10,155 nucleotides of DNA from Marinospirillum sp. Its GTDB lineage: Bacteria > Pseudomonadota > Gammaproteobacteria > Pseudomonadales > Halomonadaceae. Of this stretch, positions 8,801 to 10,155 are shown piece by piece. Both the position numbers and the translations under genes were made by a program. Below the pieces are notes generated by a model, which was not told the origin of the DNA, did not search any database, and worked only from the letters and a program-made list of their open reading frames with translations. The stretch spans positions 1 through 10,155 of the forward strand of contig SKOQ01000091.1 in the NCBI GenBank assembly GCA_007119985.1. The letters run 5' to 3'. The stretch's first letter is position 1. Every line of letters begins with the position of its first letter.

Positions 8801-8902
8801 ACGATCCTGCCAATTTCCCAGATAGCGATAACCCAGCTCAGTCTGGAAAAAATCAACAACTCGCTGCTGAGTGGCTCTTTCACGCTGGCCGACATTGCTC
8901 AT
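5810..8902 (-). CDS. hsdR: Type I restriction enzyme R subunit HsdR (translocase and endonuclease)
   Basis: HsdR is the ATP-driven DNA translocase and nuclease of the HsdR-HsdM-HsdS complex, which cuts DNA unmodified at the recognition site. The protein is 1030 residues and full length. The N-terminal PD-(D/E)xK nuclease shows Asp136 (RPDIVLYVNG) and Glu150-x-Lys152 (GVIELKRSS). The SF2 motor shows Walker A HTQGSGKS (276-283, Lys282), DECH (392-395), GFTGTP (417-422), LLTGFDAP (637-644) and QAICRVNR (662-669). The C-terminal 200 residues are helical and charged, resembling the DUF3387-type region that contacts the methylase core. The start is taken at the ATG at 8900-8902, with GAGGG (8910-8914) 7 nt upstream; a TTG one codon earlier would be only 4 nt from it. 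It lies 13 nt after the AlbA_2 gene and overlaps the peptidase gene by 4 nt. All catalytic motifs are intact, so it should be active if HsdM and HsdS are encoded upstream. Confidence 0.97.
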   Translation of the reverse strand: MSNVGQRERATQQRVVDFFQTELGYRYLGNWQDRDGNKNIDVDLLTRWLHKQGVKDALIKRALRKLDAAAALGEGKKLYYANKEVYRLLRYGVKDKEGAGHLNETVWLIDWQNPEANDFAIAEEVSIKGENKKRPDIVLYVNGIALGVIELKRSSVSVSEGIRQNLDNQKKDFIRNFFTTMQLVMAGNDTQGLRYGTIETPEKYYLEWKEDAVENTGHKLDFHLSRICSKPRFLQIIHDFIVFDSGVKKTCRHNQFFGIEAAKRHIARREGGIIWHTQGSGKSLTMVWLAKWIRENVKDARVLIVTDRTELDEQIEKVFTGVEEDIYRTKSGADLVATLNQPNPWLVCSLVHKFGRQSDSDNDAATDEFIAELKKSLPSDFKAKGDLFVFVDECHRTQSGKLHEAMKSILPEAMFVGFTGTPLMKKDKKKSVEVFGPYIHTYKFDEAVADGVVLDLRYEARDIDQNITSQKKVDEWFEAKTRGLSRLAKTQLKQKWGTMQKVLSSKSRLQQIVNDILLDMDTKPRLMDGYGNAMLVCSSVYQACKAYEMFNQTDLAGKLAIVTSFQPTAASIKGEEAGEGLTEKLFKYDIYRKMLADYFEQAEDTAANRVEEFEQNVKKQFVDEPGQMRLLIVVDKLLTGFDAPSATYLYIDKQMADHNLFQAICRVNRLDGDDKEYGYIIDYKDLFRSLDKAISDYTQGAFDGYDKEDVAGLLKDRLKQAKLDLDNALEMVRALCEPVKAPRNTEDYIHYFCGESGSNQDELTEKEALRLTLYQNVAKLLRAFANIANEMPDAGYSAQDIDSIRSEVAHFEKVRDEVKLASGDLVEMKRFEPAMRHLLDMYIRADDSEVLMDFEELGLIELIVEKGADAVEALPESIRKNQDAMAETIENNVRKTIVDENPVNPKYYEQMSVLLDELIELRRQKAIEYQEYLEKIRELSRKVIRSEQTASNYPSSMDSNPKRAFYDNFGQDELLATKIDTAIRYTKKADWVGDRFKEREIANAVREETAGYSVDVQSILELAKAQKDYQ

Positions 8903-8915
8903 CAATGATCCCTCA

Positions 8916-10136
8916 TTACCGATACAAAACAGTTTTTAAATCATCCTCTGTCGACTCAAACACAGGATCCTTGCCGCTGAGGGCTTTGGTTAGAGGCACA
9001 ATTTTTGTTCTTACGCCCATGCCGCGATAATCGACATAGCCATAATCACGTAAAACTTCCATAACAATGGTATTCCTCGGCGAGCGCTGACCAGCTTTCA
9101 TTTTTTCCACCGTCATCGAATTAGGCAAAGCCCCTGGGCTAATCACTTCAAGACGATTCGAGTATCCAGACACTTCAATCTCAACAAAGCGCGTCCAATC
9201 ACGATGCGCCAGTGCATTAATCAGCGCCTCCCGAACAGCCTCAAGAGGATAAAACCACTGTGTTTCCCGCCTCAGCCCTGCATCTACCTCACCAGATTCC
9301 TGAGATATAAAGGGTGTCATCGCTTCCATAAAGCGCTCAATAACGCCACCATCAACCAGGCGCTTATCACCATTATCAAGATCCCAACGACCAACCATTG
9401 GGCCATCAATAATGTCATCCAGCGCGGCTTGGTATTCCTTATCATCGCCAGTAAATGCCATCACTCTTAATCCAGCTTGCTTTAAGTAACGGCGCGGGCT
9501 TTTGCCAAAGAGCACCAGTCCTGCAATGGTGCAGCAAATGTTACCTGCCGCTTCCGTTAAAAACCCAAGCCCGAGAAGCCTTGCCTGCCACTCTTCTGGA
9601 GACTGCGGCACATCTGGATCACGCAAGATATCCCGAACATAATTCATCAGCCGTGCATCATCCAAACAACTGATATCTGTGCGAGGAACGGGCATGACTT
9701 CAGTGTGTAACATGCCGCCCAATTCAAACAACCGCATTTGCTGCTCTCTAGTAGCCAGCCTGGACGTTGTTCCTACACGAATGTAGATTTCTTCTTTTCC
9801 GCTGTGACGAACGACATAAGGCTTTGAGATACCAATAGGGAAGCTCACAACCGCCACGGTTTTGTCATCGTCCAACTTTACCTCTTCATAAAAAGGCAAA
9901 ATCATAGGATGGATTTTGTTCTGAAAAACATTCATCACCCATTCTTCGAGATCACCCCTTTGGATACCGCTGATTACCCCATCATCTTCGACGCCAAGTA
10001 GAACTCTTCCACCTTGAAAGTTGGCCATAGCCACCACTTCTTTTGCCAGTTGTTCAGGGCGAATATCGTCCCGCTTAAACTCAATACCTGAGTTTTCACC
10101 ATTGGCAATAATTTCTAATAATTCTGTTTTTAACAT
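8916..10136 (-). CDS. AlbA_2 (Schlafen-type) / GHKL ATP-binding protein of the hsd operon
   Basis: The 406-residue protein belongs to the COG2865 group, often labelled ATP-binding protein or putative transcriptional regulator. The N-terminal AlbA_2 domain (about 1-130) has GIEFK (17-21), AMANFQGGRVLLGVEDDG (36-53) and YIRVGTTSRLAT (118-129). A linker (160-230) contains the usual AGLVLFGKSPRRYL (205-218). The C-terminal GHKL-like ATPase part has REALINALAHRDW (302-314, Asn307 as N-box), NRLEVISPGALP (328-339) and RGMGVRT (371-377). It lacks an evident C-terminal winged helix. GGGAG (10143-10147) lies 7 nt upstream of the ATG. It precedes hsdR by 13 nt and is co-oriented, so it is first in this window but probably internal to a longer hsd operon. 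Proteins of this type recur in type I restriction loci; regulation or nucleic-acid sensing is inferred, not shown. Confidence 0.9.
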   Translation of the reverse strand: MLKTELLEIIANGENSGIEFKRDDIRPEQLAKEVVAMANFQGGRVLLGVEDDGVISGIQRGDLEEWVMNVFQNKIHPMILPFYEEVKLDDDKTVAVVSFPIGISKPYVVRHSGKEEIYIRVGTTSRLATREQQMRLFELGGMLHTEVMPVPRTDISCLDDARLMNYVRDILRDPDVPQSPEEWQARLLGLGFLTEAAGNICCTIAGLVLFGKSPRRYLKQAGLRVMAFTGDDKEYQAALDDIIDGPMVGRWDLDNGDKRLVDGGVIERFMEAMTPFISQESGEVDAGLRRETQWFYPLEAVREALINALAHRDWTRFVEIEVSGYSNRLEVISPGALPNSMTVEKMKAGQRSPRNTIVMEVLRDYGYVDYRGMGVRTKIVPLTKALSGKDPVFESTEDDLKTVLYR

Positions 10137-10155
10137 GCTTTTCTCCCAAGGGGTA

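Noticed and set aside
10130..10155. Possible 3' end of an upstream operon gene overlapping the AlbA_2 start
   Set aside because: One minus-strand frame is open from the edge to a TAA at 10130-10132 (P-L-G-R-K-A-C-stop) and could be the end of hsdS or hsdM, but seven codons are too few to support a call.

Overview
The window looks like a gammaproteobacterial chromosome segment. The evidence is an initiator tRNA almost identical to the enterobacterial one, Pseudomonas-like sigma70 signals, a DUF349 coiled-coil protein of a type I associate with gammaproteobacteria, and a PhaB-type acetoacetyl-CoA reductase, which implies polyhydroxybutyrate metabolism. I cannot name the genus from sequence alone. 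By eye, the left half is richer in G+C than the right half.

Left half (1-5031), core-type chromosome. A divergent pair starts it. On the minus strand is the N-terminal 285 residues of a divergent phosphoketolase, which runs off the left edge. On the plus strand is a 900-residue Gln/Ala-rich DUF349 protein. That protein converges on phaB (minus strand), and a strong hairpin lies between the two. A divergent intergenic region follows, with a near-consensus sigma70 promoter driving a single initiator tRNA-Met, which ends in a textbook intrinsic terminator. The tRNA has a U1-U72 apposition where E. coli has C1-A72.

Right half (5097-10136), accessory-type defence operon on the minus strand. In transcription order it encodes an AlbA_2 (Schlafen-type)/GHKL ATP-binding protein, then HsdR (the motor and nuclease subunit of a type I restriction-modification system), then a YgjP/COG1451 zinc metallopeptidase. 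The genes are separated by 13 nt and by a 4-nt ATGA overlap, so they are almost certainly co-transcribed. HsdM and HsdS are not present and should lie upstream, beyond the right edge. The operon ends about 110 bp from the 3' end of the tRNA, a common island insertion site. Within the operon, HsdR is the recognisable effector. The AlbA_2 ATPase and the peptidase are accessory proteins of unproven role in regulating or supporting restriction.
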